Source of the DNA: Kribbella flavida DSM 17836
GTDB lineage: Bacteria > Actinomycetota > Actinomycetes > Propionibacteriales > Kribbellaceae
Direction: 5' to 3'
DNA length: 64,000 bases
Assembly (NCBI RefSeq): GCF_000024345.1
Contig: NC_013729.1
Span: 124,001 to 188,000, forward strand
Shown here: positions 50,716-59,513 of the stretch, piece by piece
How positions within the stretch are numbered: the stretch's first letter is position 1
How the letters are laid out: each line of letters starts with the position of its first letter
Notes under the pieces: generated by a model
What the model was told of the DNA's origin: nothing
The model's database searches: none
The model's input: the letters and a program-made list of their open reading frames with translations, nothing else
Made by a program: the position numbers and the translations under genes

Positions 50716-52494
50716 TCAACGATCCCCGTGCCAGGAGTGCCACAGAGCGGCGTACGGGCCGTCCGCGTCGACCAGCTCGTCGTGGCCGCCCAGCTCCACG
50801 ATCCGGCCGTCCTCGACGACGGCGATCACGTCCGCGTCGTGCGCGGTGTGCAGCCGGTGCGCGATCGCCACCACCGTCCGGCCCTCCAGTACGCCGGCCA
50901 GTGAGCGCTCCAGGTGGCGTGCCGCGCGCGGGTCCATCAGCGAGGTCGCCTCGTCCAGGACCAGCGTGTGCGGGTCGGCCAGCACCAGCCGGGCCAGCGC
51001 GACCTGCTGCGCCTGGGCCGGCGTCAGCGTCGTTCCACCGGAGCCGACCTCGGTGTCCAGGCCGTGCTCGAACCCGGCCACCCACGCGTGCGCGTCGACC
51101 GAGCGGAGCGCGTCCCACAGCTCCGCGTCCGTCGCGTCCGGCCGGGCCAGCAGCAGGTTGTCGCGCATGCTGCCCACGAAGACGTGGTGCTCCTGGTTGA
51201 CCAGCGCCACATGAGTACGGACCTGCTCGGCCGACATCTTGCCCAGCGCGGCTCCGCCGAGCGTGACGTCACCGACGCGCGGCGAGTAGATCCCCGCCAG
51301 CAGCCGCCCGAGCGTGGACTTGCCCGCCCCGGACGGGCCCACCAGCGCGACGCGGGCTCCCGGCTCCACCGTCAGGGTGACGCCGTGCAGCACGTCGCGC
51401 CCTTCCAGGTAGCCGAAGCGGACCTCGTCGGCCAGCACGGTCCGGCCGTCGGGCTCACGCTCGTCACCGTCGGCGGCTTCCTCGATCTCGCGGACCCCGA
51501 CCAGCCGGGCCAGCGAGACCTGGGCGACCTGCAGCTCGTCGTACCAGCGGATCATCATGTTCACCGGCTCGACCAGCATCTGGATGTAGAGCGCGCCGGT
51601 GGTCAGCGCGCCGACCGTGATCCAGCCCTGGATCGACAGCGCGCCACCGATCGTCAGCACCGCGGCCAGCGCGACCGCGTGGGTCATGTTGATCACCGGG
51701 AACAGGATCATCCGCAGGAACAGCGTGTACCGCTCCCAGCCGACCCACTGCCCGATCCGGGTGTCGCCCAGCTCGATCCGGCGCCGGCCGAGCCGGTGCG
51801 ACTCCACCGTGCGGCCCGCGTCCACGGTCTCGGCCAGCGCCGACGCCACCGCGGCGTACCCCGCGGCCTCCGACCGGTACGCCGAAGGCGCGCGGCGGAA
51901 GTACCAGCGGCCACCGACGATCAGGATCGGCGCGGCGATCACCAGCGCGACGGCCAGCTCCGGCGCGGTCACCACCAGCGCGCCGATCAGCAGCCCGGCC
52001 CAGACCACCGCGATGGTCAGCTGCGGCACCGCGTCGCGCATGGCGTGCGACAGCCGGTCGACGTCCGTGGTGATCCGGGACAGCAGGTCACCGGTCCCGG
52101 CCCGCTCCAGTACGCCCGGCGGCAGCGCCACCGACCGGACCAGGAAGTCCTCGCGCAGATCGGCGAGCATCTCCTCGCCCAGCACGGCGCCGCGCAACCG
52201 GGTGATCCGCACGAACACGGTCTGCACCAGCAAAGCGACGACGAAGCCGAGAACGACGTAGGGCAGCTGGACGTCCCGCTCGCCGAGCGACAGCTTCTCC
52301 ACCACGCCGCCGAGCAGCCATGGCCCGACCATGCCGCTCAGCGCCGCCACCGCGTTCACCACGGTCAGCCAGGCGAACGACCGGCGGTGCCGGCGGAACA
52401 GTGTCTTCAGGTAGGCGCGGACGGTCGCCGGACCGGCCACCGGAAGGCGAGCTGCCTCCTGCGGGGCGGCCGGGTCGTACTCAGGGCGCTTCAC
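50716..52494 (-). CDS. ABC exporter subunit A (intact Walker A, degenerate signature)
   Basis: This 592-residue type IV ABC exporter half has six membrane helices (residues about 30-310) and one nucleotide-binding domain. Walker A near residue 385 is intact (VGPSGAGKSTLG). Walker B near 513 has the catalytic Glu (TLVLDEATSLMD). The signature near 490 reads TLTPAQAQQ instead of LSGGQ-x-Q. Its gene overlaps the upstream subunit B gene by four bases. With subunit B, which has the opposite defect, it forms one working and one dead ATP site. Cargo unknown; export of a drug, lipid or peptide is possible. Confidence 0.9.
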   Translation of the reverse strand: MKRPEYDPAAPQEAARLPVAGPATVRAYLKTLFRRHRRSFAWLTVVNAVAALSGMVGPWLLGGVVEKLSLGERDVQLPYVVLGFVVALLVQTVFVRITRLRGAVLGEEMLADLREDFLVRSVALPPGVLERAGTGDLLSRITTDVDRLSHAMRDAVPQLTIAVVWAGLLIGALVVTAPELAVALVIAAPILIVGGRWYFRRAPSAYRSEAAGYAAVASALAETVDAGRTVESHRLGRRRIELGDTRIGQWVGWERYTLFLRMILFPVINMTHAVALAAVLTIGGALSIQGWITVGALTTGALYIQMLVEPVNMMIRWYDELQVAQVSLARLVGVREIEEAADGDEREPDGRTVLADEVRFGYLEGRDVLHGVTLTVEPGARVALVGPSGAGKSTLGRLLAGIYSPRVGDVTLGGAALGKMSAEQVRTHVALVNQEHHVFVGSMRDNLLLARPDATDAELWDALRSVDAHAWVAGFEHGLDTEVGSGGTTLTPAQAQQVALARLVLADPHTLVLDEATSLMDPRAARHLERSLAGVLEGRTVVAIAHRLHTAHDADVIAVVEDGRIVELGGHDELVDADGPYAALWHSWHGDR

Positions 52495-54272
52495 ACCGAC
52501 TCCTCGAGGGTTGGCTCGCCTTCATCAGTAAGGACAGCGCGGGTGACGACCGCGCGGTACTGCCGTTCGCTGTGCACCAGCTCGTGATGGGTGCCGACGG
52601 CCACCACCTGGCCGTCCGGCACGAACACGACTCGCTCGGCGCGGTCCAGCATCAAAGGGCTGGAGGTGAACACCACCGTGGTCCGGCCGGAGCGCAGTGC
52701 GCGGAGGCCGTCGGCGATTCGCGCCTCGGTGTGCGCGTCCACCGCACTCGTCGGCTCGTCCAGCACCAGGACCGCGGGGTCGACGTAGAGCGAACGGGCC
52801 AGAGCGACCCGCTGCCGCTGACCACCCGACAGCGACCGGCCGCGCTCGGTCAGCACCGCGTCCATCGGATCGGTGGGGCCACCTGCGGGCAGCGACTGCC
52901 GCAGTACGTCGAGGATGTCGGCGCACTGCGCCGCCTCCAGGGCCTGCTCCACCGTGACAGCCCCGCTCGACGGCACGTCGAACAGGTTGCGCACCGTCCC
53001 GGACAGCAGCACCGGGTCCTTGTCCTGCACCAGTACGGCCGTCCGCGCGGACTCCAGCGGCAGGTCGTCCAGCGCGACCCCGTCCAGCAGCACCGACGCG
53101 TCGCCGGGCTCCGCCTCGGGGCTGTGACCGCCCAGGCGATCCGCCAGCCGGCCACCAGCATCCGGGTTGCCGCACACCACGGCGGTGAAGCCGCCGGCCG
53201 GCACCTCCAGCCCGGAGACCGGGTCGAGCAGGTCACCCTCGGGCACCTGCGCCGCACCCGTACCGCGGGTGTCGTCCATCCGCTGCAGCGACAGCACCCG
53301 GGCCGCCCGCCGCGCGGACACCTTGGAGAAGATGAACGCGCTCGCCGTCTCCTCGAACGTGTGCAGCGGCACCATCATGAACGTGACGAAGCCGTACGTC
53401 GTGACCAGCTCGCCGACCGTGATCCGCCCGGCCAGCACCAGCCGGACACCCAGCCAGACCACGGCGACCAGGAACAGGCCGAACAGCAGCACCTGCAGCG
53501 CCGCGATCAGCGACCACATCCGGGCGCTGTGCACCGCACTCGCGCGGTACTCCTGGGAGGCGGAGCGGTACCGGTCCAGGAACAGCTGCTCGCCACCGAT
53601 GCCGCGCAGCACGCGCAGACCGGCGACGGTGTCGGCGGCCAGCTCGGTGGCCCGGCCGCCCTTGGCCCGCTGGAGGTCGGCGCGGCGCTCGGCCGGACCC
53701 ATCAGCGGAACGATCGAGAAGGCCAGCACCGGCACGGCGACCAGGACGACCAGGCCCAGCTGCGGCTCGTACAGCAGCAGTCCGACCACGACCGCGAAGC
53801 AGGTCAGCAGCGCGGCCGCGAACCGGCCCAGCACCTCGACGAACCAGCCGATCTTCTCGACATCGCCGCTGCTCACCGCGACCACCTCGCCGGCCGCGAT
53901 CCGGCGGGTCAGCAGCGAGCCGAGCTCGGAGGCCTTCCGGAACAGCAGCTGCTGCAGCCGGGACGCCGTACAGATCCAGTTGGTCACCACCGCGCGGTGG
54001 AAGTAGGAGTCCGCGGCGGACTTCGCGGCGCCGAACGCGAGCAGCAGCACCCCGGCCAGCATCAGCCGGGACCAGGACTTGTCGATCACGGCCTGGATCG
54101 CGATGCCGACCGCGACCGGCGCGGCGGCGATGCCGCCGAAGTAGAGCATGCCCCAGCCCAGCGCGGCGAACTGTCCGCGGAGCTGACGGCGTTCCAGCCA
54201 GAGGATGAGTCGGAGACCGGATCGGGTGTCCGGCACACCCGGGTCGGCGAACGGGACAAGGCGCAACGACAT
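52491..54272 (-). CDS. ABC exporter subunit B (degenerate Walker A, intact signature)
   Basis: This 593-residue ABC exporter half has six membrane helices (residues about 30-330) and an unusual nucleotide-binding domain. The P-loop position near residue 371 reads VVCGNPDAGGRLADRL, with no GKS/T lysine. The signature LSGGQRQRVALARSL near 482 and Walker B VLVLDEPTSAVD near 502 are intact. The next gene (subunit A) overlaps its stop. The pair is therefore a heterodimeric exporter of the TM287/288 or BmrCD kind, where one ATP site is regulatory. No regulator or substrate gene is adjacent. Confidence 0.9.
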   Translation of the reverse strand: MSLRLVPFADPGVPDTRSGLRLILWLERRQLRGQFAALGWGMLYFGGIAAAPVAVGIAIQAVIDKSWSRLMLAGVLLLAFGAAKSAADSYFHRAVVTNWICTASRLQQLLFRKASELGSLLTRRIAAGEVVAVSSGDVEKIGWFVEVLGRFAAALLTCFAVVVGLLLYEPQLGLVVLVAVPVLAFSIVPLMGPAERRADLQRAKGGRATELAADTVAGLRVLRGIGGEQLFLDRYRSASQEYRASAVHSARMWSLIAALQVLLFGLFLVAVVWLGVRLVLAGRITVGELVTTYGFVTFMMVPLHTFEETASAFIFSKVSARRAARVLSLQRMDDTRGTGAAQVPEGDLLDPVSGLEVPAGGFTAVVCGNPDAGGRLADRLGGHSPEAEPGDASVLLDGVALDDLPLESARTAVLVQDKDPVLLSGTVRNLFDVPSSGAVTVEQALEAAQCADILDVLRQSLPAGGPTDPMDAVLTERGRSLSGGQRQRVALARSLYVDPAVLVLDEPTSAVDAHTEARIADGLRALRSGRTTVVFTSSPLMLDRAERVVFVPDGQVVAVGTHHELVHSERQYRAVVTRAVLTDEGEPTLEESV

Positions 54273-54471
54273 GACGTCTCACAGGAGGCGTAGGAGGGTT
54301 TCGGGACACCTGACCAGGCGAACCTGCCCAGCCTAGGCGCTGCGGCGACGGCCGCTCAAACCGTTTTCACCCTGTGGCACGACGGCCTCCGGCGCCCGGC
54401 CGAGCTGCCGGGAGCCGGTCGGCGGCCGGTTGTACTGTCGATCGCGGGAACGTTTCAGCGATCGGAGGCCC

Positions 54472-55890
54472 ATGCCGGAACTGACCAGGCGCCGACGGCT
54501 GCTGGTCCTCGGCATCTGTTGCCTCAGCCTGTTCATCGTCGGACTGGACTCCACGATCGTGAACCTCGCACTGCCCGCGATCCGGGCCGACCTGGACGCG
54601 TCGGTGTCGAAGCTGCAGTGGACCATCGACGCGTACACGCTGGTGCTGGCCAGCCTGCTGATGATCTCCGGCTCGACCGCCGACCGGGTCGGGCGGCGGC
54701 GCACCTTCCAGGTCGGACTGGTGCTGTTCGGGCTCGGCTCGCTGCTGTGCGGGCTGGCGCCGACGGTGGACCTGCTGATCGCCTCCCGGATGCTGCAGGC
54801 GATCGGCGGCTCGATGCTCAACCCGGTCGCGATGTCGATCATCACCAACACCTTCACCGACCCGCGCGAGCGCGCCCAGGCGATCGGTGTCTGGGGCGGT
54901 GTGGTCGGCCTCAGCATGTCGGTCGGGCCGCTGGCCGGCGGCGCGCTGGTCGACTCGGCCGGCTGGCGCTACATCTTCTGGATCAACGTGCCGGTCGCGC
55001 TGGCCGCCCTGCTGCTGACCGCGAAGTTCGTGCCGGAGTCGCGGGCCGCCGTCGCCCGCCGGATCGACCCGGTCGGGCAGGTGCTGGTCGTGCTGCTGCT
55101 GGTCGGGCTGACGTTCGGCATCATCGAGGGCCGGGCGGCGGGCTGGGCATCGCCGCTGATCATCGGGTGCTTCACGATCGCGGTCGCGTCGCTGGCCGGC
55201 CTGGTGGCCTACGAGCGGCGCCGGGAAGAACCGTTGCTGGAACCCCGCTTCTTCCGCAGCGCGCCGTTCTCCGGGGCGACCCTGATCGCGGTGGCGGGCT
55301 TCGCGGCGCTGGCCGGCTTCCTGTTCCTGAACTCGCTGTACCTGCAGGAGGTCCGTGGCTTCTCGGCCCTGCACGCCGGCTTGCTGACGTTGCCGATGGC
55401 AGCGATGACGGTGGTGTTCGCGCCGCTGTCCGGCTGGCTGGTCGGCAACCGCGGGCCGCGGCTTCCGCTGGTCGTCGCAGGCCTCATGCTCACCGCGAGC
55501 GGACTGATCCTGTCCCGGCTCACGACCTCGACGCCGACGGTGGAGCTGCTTGTGGCCTACCTCGTCTTCGGCCTCGGCTTCGGCATGCTCAACGCGCCGA
55601 TCACCAACGCCGCCGTCTCCGGTATGCCGCGCGCGCAGGCAGGAGTGGCGGCCGCCATCGCCTCCACCAGCCGCCAGGTCGGTGCTTCCCTCGGCGTCGC
55701 GATCGTCGGGACCGTGCTCACCGCACGGCTGACCGGCGCGCTGGAGACCGGCTTCGTCTCCGCTGCACACCTGTGCTGGCTGATCATCGCGGGCTGCGGC
55801 GCGCTCGTCCTGGTGCTCGGCCTGGTCACCACCAGCCGCTGGGCCCGCCGTACCGCGGACGCCGTCGCCGACGACCTCGCCCGAATCTGA
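54472..55890 (+). CDS. MFS drug exporter, DHA2 (14-TMS) family
   Basis: This 472-residue protein starts at ATG 54472 with GGAG upstream. It has 14 predicted membrane helices. Motifs are LDSTIVNLALPAIRADL (motif D1), RVGRRRTFQVGLVLFGLGSLLCG (motif A), VGLSMSVGPLAGGALVDSAGWRYIFWINVP (motif C) and the C-terminal RQVGASLGVAIVGTVL. It exports amphipathic drugs or antibiotics using the proton gradient. It is divergent from the ABC exporter genes; no regulator is adjacent. Confidence 0.92.
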   Translation: MPELTRRRRLLVLGICCLSLFIVGLDSTIVNLALPAIRADLDASVSKLQWTIDAYTLVLASLLMISGSTADRVGRRRTFQVGLVLFGLGSLLCGLAPTVDLLIASRMLQAIGGSMLNPVAMSIITNTFTDPRERAQAIGVWGGVVGLSMSVGPLAGGALVDSAGWRYIFWINVPVALAALLLTAKFVPESRAAVARRIDPVGQVLVVLLLVGLTFGIIEGRAAGWASPLIIGCFTIAVASLAGLVAYERRREEPLLEPRFFRSAPFSGATLIAVAGFAALAGFLFLNSLYLQEVRGFSALHAGLLTLPMAAMTVVFAPLSGWLVGNRGPRLPLVVAGLMLTASGLILSRLTTSTPTVELLVAYLVFGLGFGMLNAPITNAAVSGMPRAQAGVAAAIASTSRQVGASLGVAIVGTVLTARLTGALETGFVSAAHLCWLIIAGCGALVLVLGLVTTSRWARRTADAVADDLARI

Positions 55891-55906
55891 CGATCCGGCC
55901 GCCCGG

Positions 55907-55954
55907 GAGCCTGGCGCAGAGCCTGGCGCAGAGCCCGGCGCAAGGCCCGGCTCA
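55907..55954. repeat. Four 12-bp tandem repeats between convergent genes
   Basis: GAGCCTGGCGCA occurs twice perfectly (55907-55918, 55919-55930), then GAGCCCGGCGCA and AGGCCCGGCTCA. The last unit includes the stop codon of the RelA/SpoT-domain gene. It is a likely slippage-prone minisatellite and may also act in termination. Confidence 0.7.
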
Positions 55955-56980
55955 GAGTTCGGCGAGGCCGGCGCGGGCCAGCGCCTTGAGCCGGCCGCGC
56001 AGGATCTTCTGCCGGCGCTCCTCGTCCGGGAACAGCTCGACGTACTGCGCACCCTTGGCCGCGAGCAGGTCGTCGTCGAGGCGGCGGACCGTGCCGGCCG
56101 GGAAGCGGTGCGTCATCGCCGCCTGGACCGCCGCGCTGTCGATGCCCTGCAGCAGCTCGGTCAGCTGCTCCTCCGTCGTCACGCCCAGCTCGGCCAGGAT
56201 GCCCAGGATCCAGGCGTAGTGGTTCGTCTTCGCGTGCGGCGCGTCCGGGTAGCGGCGGGTCAGGTACGTGGTCAGCGTCGCCGGTGTCAGGTCGCGCGGT
56301 GCCTCGTCGTCGGCGGCCGCCGCCAGTTCGCGGTACAGCCGGTCGATCTCGGTGAACTCGTTGTCGGCCAGTTCCATCAACGCCGCCGCCAGCAGGAACC
56401 GCCGGTCGAACTCCGGCTTGCGGTCCGGCGGGATGTCCAGCTTGTAGCGGATGTCGTGCTCGAACTCGGCCCACGCGTGCTGGACCGCCGTCCGGACCTG
56501 GATCTCCATCACCAGGTGGCGCAGGACGGCGTACTCGGGCAGCTCGCGGCGGTGCGCGTTCAGCCGGACGAGGTAGTGCTTGCTGGCGTAGCCGAAGACG
56601 CCCTGGGCGCGGGTGTGCGCCCCCATGTCGGTGTGCTCGACGATCTCGAACTCGGCCTCGATCACCTCGCAGACCCGGTCCACCGCCTCGACCAGGAACG
56701 TGATCACCCGGGCCGCGACCAGGTCGGTGATCTGGTTCAGCGGGTCGTCGTACTTCGGGCGGTCCGGGTCCTCGGGGTGCGCCTTGGAGGCCTTCGCCAG
56801 GAACGACTCCGGGTCCTTGGCCCGCGCGGTCGCGCTGAGGTAGTTGATGCCCTCTTCCTCGCCGATCAGCTCGTCGATCAGCGCCTCCAGCTTGCGCGCA
56901 CCGCCGACGTACTGCTGGTGCATCCGCTCGTACTGCGCCGCCGCCTGCTGGGCCCAGTCCCTGACCTCAACCCCACCCAT
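55952..56980 (-). CDS. RelA/SpoT-domain protein (GTP pyrophosphokinase-like)
   Basis: This 342-residue protein starts at ATG 56980 (MGGVEVRDWAQQAAAQYER); an upstream in-frame start at 57019 is less likely. Synthetase-domain motifs: QITDLVAARVITFLVEAVDRV, GVFGYASKHYLVRLN and the conserved EIQVRTAVQHAWAEFEHDIRYK. It lacks HD, TGS and ACT domains, so it is a small-alarmone-synthetase-like protein with an extra C-terminal helical region (residues 220-342). (p)ppGpp synthesis is inferred; some stand-alone relatives act as toxins on tRNA or make other nucleotides. Confidence 0.85.
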   Translation of the reverse strand: MGGVEVRDWAQQAAAQYERMHQQYVGGARKLEALIDELIGEEEGINYLSATARAKDPESFLAKASKAHPEDPDRPKYDDPLNQITDLVAARVITFLVEAVDRVCEVIEAEFEIVEHTDMGAHTRAQGVFGYASKHYLVRLNAHRRELPEYAVLRHLVMEIQVRTAVQHAWAEFEHDIRYKLDIPPDRKPEFDRRFLLAAALMELADNEFTEIDRLYRELAAAADDEAPRDLTPATLTTYLTRRYPDAPHAKTNHYAWILGILAELGVTTEEQLTELLQGIDSAAVQAAMTHRFPAGTVRRLDDDLLAAKGAQYVELFPDEERRQKILRGRLKALARAGLAEL

Positions 56981-57081
56981 GCGCCCGACCTTAGTGCCCG
57001 CCCCGCCCTGCTCCGCCACCCCACTCGCCAGCGAGCCTTGAGTAACGTTTGGTCCATACCGCTAGGACCCGCTACCCGCGT

Positions 57082-57111
57082 CTAGCAAAATCTAGGGATT
57101 TTGCTAGACGG
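57082..57111 (+). promoter_or_regulatory. 30-bp inverted-repeat element, copy 1
   Basis: An 11-bp perfect inverted repeat, CTAGCAAAATC / GATTTTGCTAG with spacer TAGG (57082-57107), is followed by ACGG. It lies 30 bp before the ATG at 57142. A second copy, identical at 24 of 30 positions and of exactly the same length, lies 17 bp before the ATPase gene at 59514. Shared TAGACGG at the right end could be part of a -10 element. The binding factor is unknown. Confidence 0.65.
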
Positions 57112-57141
57112 ACTGCCAGAACAAAGACGACGGAGGTCGAC

Positions 57142-57495
57142 ATGGACGGACGCCAGGTCATCGAGAGGCTGCTGAACGGCGGACTGGACGCGCGGTACAT
57201 CGCCGTGGCCGCTGGACAGGAGCTCGAGACCTGGCAACGCGAGGGCCTGGCCGATGCCTCGTCGGGCGAGTCCGACCGCTACGAGGAATTGCTGGTCAAC
57301 CCCGCTCTGGTCCTGCTCGCCCGGCAGCGCGGCGACATCGATTGCGGCGGACTGAACTACCTCGTGATCCGTTACGGGAACTTCTTCCAGGTGGTCGTGC
57401 CGACGGGGGCCGGTCATGTGTCGGTAGCGGTGGAACCGACAGGTGACCCGGTCGCCGTCGCGGACCGGATCGGCCGGTTGCTCGCCGCTGCCTAG
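57142..57495 (+). CDS. Small conserved protein, possibly roadblock-like
   Basis: This 117-residue protein starts at ATG 57142 after GGAGG. The N-terminal half is helical (DGRQVIERLLNGGLDARYIAVAAGQELETWQREG) and the C-terminal half alternates strands (GGLNYLVIRYGNFFQVVVP, GHVSVAVEPTGDPVAVADRIGRLLAA). The strand-rich end vaguely resembles roadblock/LC7 modules, but I cannot confirm that. The promoter element shared with the ATPase gene at 59514 suggests joint expression. Confidence 0.65.
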   Translation: MDGRQVIERLLNGGLDARYIAVAAGQELETWQREGLADASSGESDRYEELLVNPALVLLARQRGDIDCGGLNYLVIRYGNFFQVVVPTGAGHVSVAVEPTGDPVAVADRIGRLLAAA

Positions 57496-57545
57496 TCCGA
57501 AACGACCCATACCGGACCGGCTCGTCGGCGGGATAGGTTCGGCCC

Positions 57546-58865
57546 ATGGCAGCGGTCCGGCGCCCGGTGGGCGAGGCGATCTCGCGGGACGCGGCCCGCC
57601 GGATCGCGCTCACCGCGCAGGGTTTCGCCGAGCCGCGGCCGACCGGGCGGGTCGACGTACGGCATCTGCGGCGGATGATCGAGCAGGTCGGCGTGCTGCA
57701 GGTCGACTCGGTCAACGTGCTGTGCCGTTCGCACTACCTGCCGCTGTTCGCCCGGCTCGGGCCGTATCCGCGGGCGACGCTGGACCGGATGTGCTGGGGT
57801 GCGGACCGGGAGCTGTTCGAGTATTTCTGGGGCCACAAGGCCAGCTTGTTGCCACTCAGCAGCTACCCGTTGCTGCGCTGGCGGATGCGAGCGGCCGAAC
57901 GGCAGGACTGGAATGCCGACCCGGACCCGGAGCTGGCGGTGCCGTGGTCGGTCGTCACCGGGATGCGCCGGCTGAGCACCGAACGGCCCGGGCTCGTCGA
58001 CGACGTCCTGGCGAGAGTCGCCGACCGAGGCCCGATCGGCGCCGGCGAGGCGGACCCGGACGGGCGGCGCCGCAAGCCCGGCGACCCGGACCCGGACCCG
58101 ACCACCGGCCGGATGTGGAACTGGCAGGACGCGAAGATCGCCGTCGAGTACCTCTTCTGCGCAGGCCGGGTCACCATCGCCGCACGTCGCAACTTCGAAC
58201 GCCTGTACGACCTCAGCGAGCGGGTCCTGCCCGCCGACGTCCTGCAAGCTCCGGAGCTCGACGGCGACCAGGCCCGGCGAGAGCTCGTCCGCAGCTCGGC
58301 CCGCACGCTCGGCGTCGCCACCGCGCAAGAACTCTGTGGCGCCACCCACGGCCACTACCCCTTGCCTAGAGCAACAGCGCGGCAGGCGGTCGACGAGCTG
58401 GTGGAAGCCGGCGACCTGGTCCCCGTGCGCGTGGAAGACACTCCACAGCAGAGCTACCGCTGGCGTGACGCCGACGACGGCCCGATCCAGGCGCGCGCTC
58501 TGCTGTCTCCCTTCGACACGCTGATCTGGAACCGCGACCGCACCCACCGCCTGTTCGACTTCTTCTACCGGATCAGCATCTACACCCCGCAGTCCCACCG
58601 CGTGCACGGCTACTACGTCCTGCCGTTCCTGCTCGGCGACCGCCTCGTCGCCCGCGTGGACCTCAAAGCCGACCGCCGCACCACCACCCTGCTCGTCCCC
58701 ACCGTCACCCCCGAACCCGGCGTACCGATCTCCTACCTCGTCGACCCCTTGGCCGCCGAACTCACCCAACTCGCCCACTGGCTCGACCTCACCCAGATCC
58801 ACGTCACCGCCACCAGCAACCTCGGCCGCGCCCTCTCGCAAGCGGTCGCCACCGCTGACCAATGA
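57546..58865 (+). CDS. YcaQ/AlkZ-like winged-helix DNA glycosylase
   Basis: This 439-residue protein belongs to the HTH_42 family. Key blocks: RMIEQVGVLQVDSVNVLCRSHYLPLFARLGPYP, FEYFWGHKASLLPLSSYPLLRWRM, WNWQDAKIAVEYLFCAGRVTIAARRNFERLYDL and LLSPFDTLIWNRDRTHRLFDFFYRISIYTPQSHRVHGYYVLPFLLGD. The LQVDSVNVL stretch carries the Gln-hydrophobic-Asp catalytic pattern of the YcaQ group, which unhooks DNA interstrand crosslinks made by alkylating natural products. Substrate specificity in this host is inferred. The next, frameshifted gene overlaps its stop codon (ATGA). Confidence 0.88.
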   Translation: MAAVRRPVGEAISRDAARRIALTAQGFAEPRPTGRVDVRHLRRMIEQVGVLQVDSVNVLCRSHYLPLFARLGPYPRATLDRMCWGADRELFEYFWGHKASLLPLSSYPLLRWRMRAAERQDWNADPDPELAVPWSVVTGMRRLSTERPGLVDDVLARVADRGPIGAGEADPDGRRRKPGDPDPDPTTGRMWNWQDAKIAVEYLFCAGRVTIAARRNFERLYDLSERVLPADVLQAPELDGDQARRELVRSSARTLGVATAQELCGATHGHYPLPRATARQAVDELVEAGDLVPVRVEDTPQQSYRWRDADDGPIQARALLSPFDTLIWNRDRTHRLFDFFYRISIYTPQSHRVHGYYVLPFLLGDRLVARVDLKADRRTTTLLVPTVTPEPGVPISYLVDPLAAELTQLAHWLDLTQIHVTATSNLGRALSQAVATADQ

Positions 58866-59447
58866 CCGACGACGACCTGCACGGCCGCCAGCTCCTGACC
58901 CTGCTCGCCTTCTTCGCATCGGCGGCCGGCCTCCTGCTCCTGAGCGCGTGGCTCACCCGGCCGAACTGGCTCTGGGACACGCCGCTGGCAGCCTTCGCCG
59001 CTGCGGGCACCGCCTGCTATCCAGCCCGGTTCCTGGCCGAACGCTTCGCTTGGTGGAAGGTTCTTCGGTCTCCTGGCCTTGGCCGCACTGGCCATCATCC
59101 CCGTCGGAATCTCGACCGGCCGCCACGACGAACGAGTCGCGGCAGCAGGCCCCGCGCAGCAAGCGACAGTGCTGTCGGTCGAAGTCGACAAGTGGTCGAA
59201 GAACGAGGACCTGACGATCACGGTCGCCCATCCGGACGACGGGTCCGCAGTGGCGATCAGCGGTGCCGCCGATCTCGACCCGGTGCCGAAGGTCGGGAAC
59301 AGCATCCCGGTGATCGTCGATCCGGACGACCCCTCGAACGTGCTGGCCGCAGACGCCGACTGGGTCATGCACTGGTACTGGTACGCCCTGGTCGTCGTGA
59401 TCGGACTGGTGCTGGCCGGAATGTTCCTCGGGATCGCATTGGGGTAG
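58862..59447 (+). pseudogene. Frameshifted DUF3592-type membrane protein gene
   Basis: Two overlapping pieces make one gene. From ATG 58862 the frame gives MTDDDLHGRQLLTLLAFFAS, a membrane helix, and runs to RFAWWK. The matching continuation FFGLLALAALAIIPVGIST lies in another frame, followed by a DUF3592-like domain (ATVLSVEVDKW, IPVIVDPDDPSNVLAADADW) and a final membrane helix. Removing one A from GGAAGG (59055-59060) restores a single frame with WWRFFGLLA. This is a one-base insertion: a real null mutation, a phase-variable site or a sequencing error. Overlap with the YcaQ stop suggests an operon. Confidence 0.65.
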
Positions 59448-59466
59448 CGACACGCGCTCGGGGTCG

Positions 59467-59496
59467 CTAGCGAAATCTACGGAAAACGCTAGACGG
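59467..59496 (+). promoter_or_regulatory. 30-bp inverted-repeat element, copy 2
   Basis: It has the same length and end sequences as the element at 57082 (CTAGC...GCTAGACGG). Differences from copy 1 are at positions 6, 14 and 18-21 only. Here the arms CTAGCG / CGCTAG still pair although the inner bases no longer do. It lies 17 bp before ATG 59514, which lacks a ribosome binding site, so a leaderless transcript starting from this element is possible. Confidence 0.65.
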
Positions 59497-59513
59497 GCTC
59501 ATACAGTGACAGC

